Source: Pseudomonadota bacterium (lineage in GTDB: Bacteria; Pseudomonadota; Alphaproteobacteria; UBA9219; RGZA01). Taken from it: a DNA stretch of 5,861 nt. The notes beneath the pieces were generated by a model, which searched no databases, had not been told where the DNA came from, and saw only the letters and a program-made list of their open reading frames with translations. Numbering within the stretch: position 1 is the first letter of the stretch; each line of letters opens with the position of its first letter. Positions 5,514 through 5,861 of this stretch are shown in pieces. A program made the translations under genes and the position numbers. The stretch is from contig JACQAB010000028.1 in assembly GCA_016195205.1 (NCBI GenBank), forward strand, positions 1-5,861, read 5' to 3'.

Positions 5514-5861
5514 CTCCCCCTGCCCCTTTAGCCGGTGGGACAGCGAGGCCTGTAAAAACGCGTCTAAATCGCCGTCCAGCACCGCCTGGGTGGCGCTGGT
5601 TTCCACCCCCGTGCGAACATCTTTCACCATCTGGTAGGGATGCAGCACATAGGAACGAATTTGATGCCCGAAGCCGATGTCGGTTTTGCCCGCCTCGATT
5701 TCCGCCGAGGCCTGCTCGCGCTTGCGCAGCTCGCGTTCATACAAACGGGCCTTCAGCATTTCCATGGCCTTGGCGCGGTTCTGCACCTGCGAGCGTTCCT
5801 GCTGGCAGGCCACCACAATGCCGGTGGGAATATGCGTAATGCGGATGGCGCTTTCGGTCTT
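5502..5861 (-). CDS. prfB: Peptide chain release factor 2, C-terminal 119 residues (gene cut by window edge)
   Basis: RF2 recognises UGA and UAA stop codons and triggers peptide release on the ribosome. The visible reading frame is open through 5861 and begins KTESAIRITHIPTGIVVACQ, which in RF2 directly follows the catalytic GGQ loop (E. coli GGQHVN-RTDSAVRITHIPTG), so GGQ should lie just outside the window. Further RF2 features follow: ERSQ, ALKARLYERELRKRE-like helix, TDIGFGHQIRSYVLHPY, and VKDVRTGVETSATQAVLDGDLDAFLQASL. The block IRSYVLHPYQMVKD..T distinguishes it from RF1 as I recall. An in-frame GTG at 5816 is an internal valine, not a start. The programmed frameshift found near the start of many prfB genes cannot be assessed. 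The stop codon TAA (5504-5502) sits in an inverted repeat with sequence downstream. Confidence 0.95.
   Translation of the reverse strand, partial: KTESAIRITHIPTGIVVACQQERSQVQNRAKAMEMLKARLYERELRKREQASAEIEAGKTDIGFGHQIRSYVLHPYQMVKDVRTGVETSATQAVLDGDLDAFLQASLSHRLKGQGENQK

Noticed and set aside
5381..5839. Plus-strand open frame across the REP region and opposite prfB
   Set aside because: It is proline- and arginine-rich with no recognisable motif and runs antisense to clear RF2 coding sequence.

Overview
The window looks like chromosomal DNA from a Gram-negative alphaproteobacterium with lipopolysaccharide and ubiquinone-based respiration. The evidence is an alphaproteobacterial-type dihydrolipoyl dehydrogenase (disulfide motif CLNWGC), the neighbourhood lpdA ... 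lipA - Coq10/RatA-family gene (the tail of the pdhABC-lpd-lipA-coq10 cluster seen in many alphaproteobacteria), and a KDO-8-phosphate synthase. I cannot name the genus. Most genes are moderately GC-rich, but the first gene, the third gene and the lpdA segment around 1800-1975 are visibly more AT-rich.

Layout. Plus strand: (1) 2-1087, a periplasmic LivJ/LivK-type substrate-binding protein with a signal peptide; (2) 1091-2485, lpdA, 3 nt downstream; (3) 2482-3054, a small exported protein of unknown function whose start overlaps the lpdA stop (ATGA). A 145-nt intergenic stretch (3055-3199) follows, holding an 8-bp inverted repeat and a good sigma70-like promoter placed so close to lipA that its mRNA may be leaderless. 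Then (4) 3200-4141, lipA, and (5) 4141-4581, a Coq10/RatA START-domain protein, joined by a 1-nt TAATG stop/start overlap. Minus strand: (6) 5398-4565, kdsA, convergent with and overlapping gene 5 by 17 nt; (7) 5861-5502, the C-terminal part of prfB (release factor 2), cut by the window edge just after where the GGQ motif should lie. Between prfB and kdsA (5399-5501) sits a pair of REP-like palindromes in inverted orientation that probably also ends the prfB transcript.

How the genes fit together. LpdA reoxidises the dihydrolipoyl groups of 2-oxoacid dehydrogenases, and LipA makes those lipoyl groups by sulfur insertion. The Coq10-like protein probably helps ubiquinone function in the respiratory chain that takes the electrons from NADH. 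The substrate-binding protein and the small exported protein have no obvious link to lipoate metabolism and appear to be lineage-specific additions on either side of lpdA. kdsA (outer-membrane KDO synthesis) and prfB (translation termination) form a separate minus-strand block.

I see no CRISPR array, tRNA, rRNA, insertion sequence, phage gene or defence system. The items most worth a second look are the inverted REP pair that shares sequence with the prfB 3' end, the putative leaderless lipA start with an inverted repeat over its -35 region, the shortened hinge of the substrate-binding protein, and the uncharacterised exported protein coupled to lpdA.
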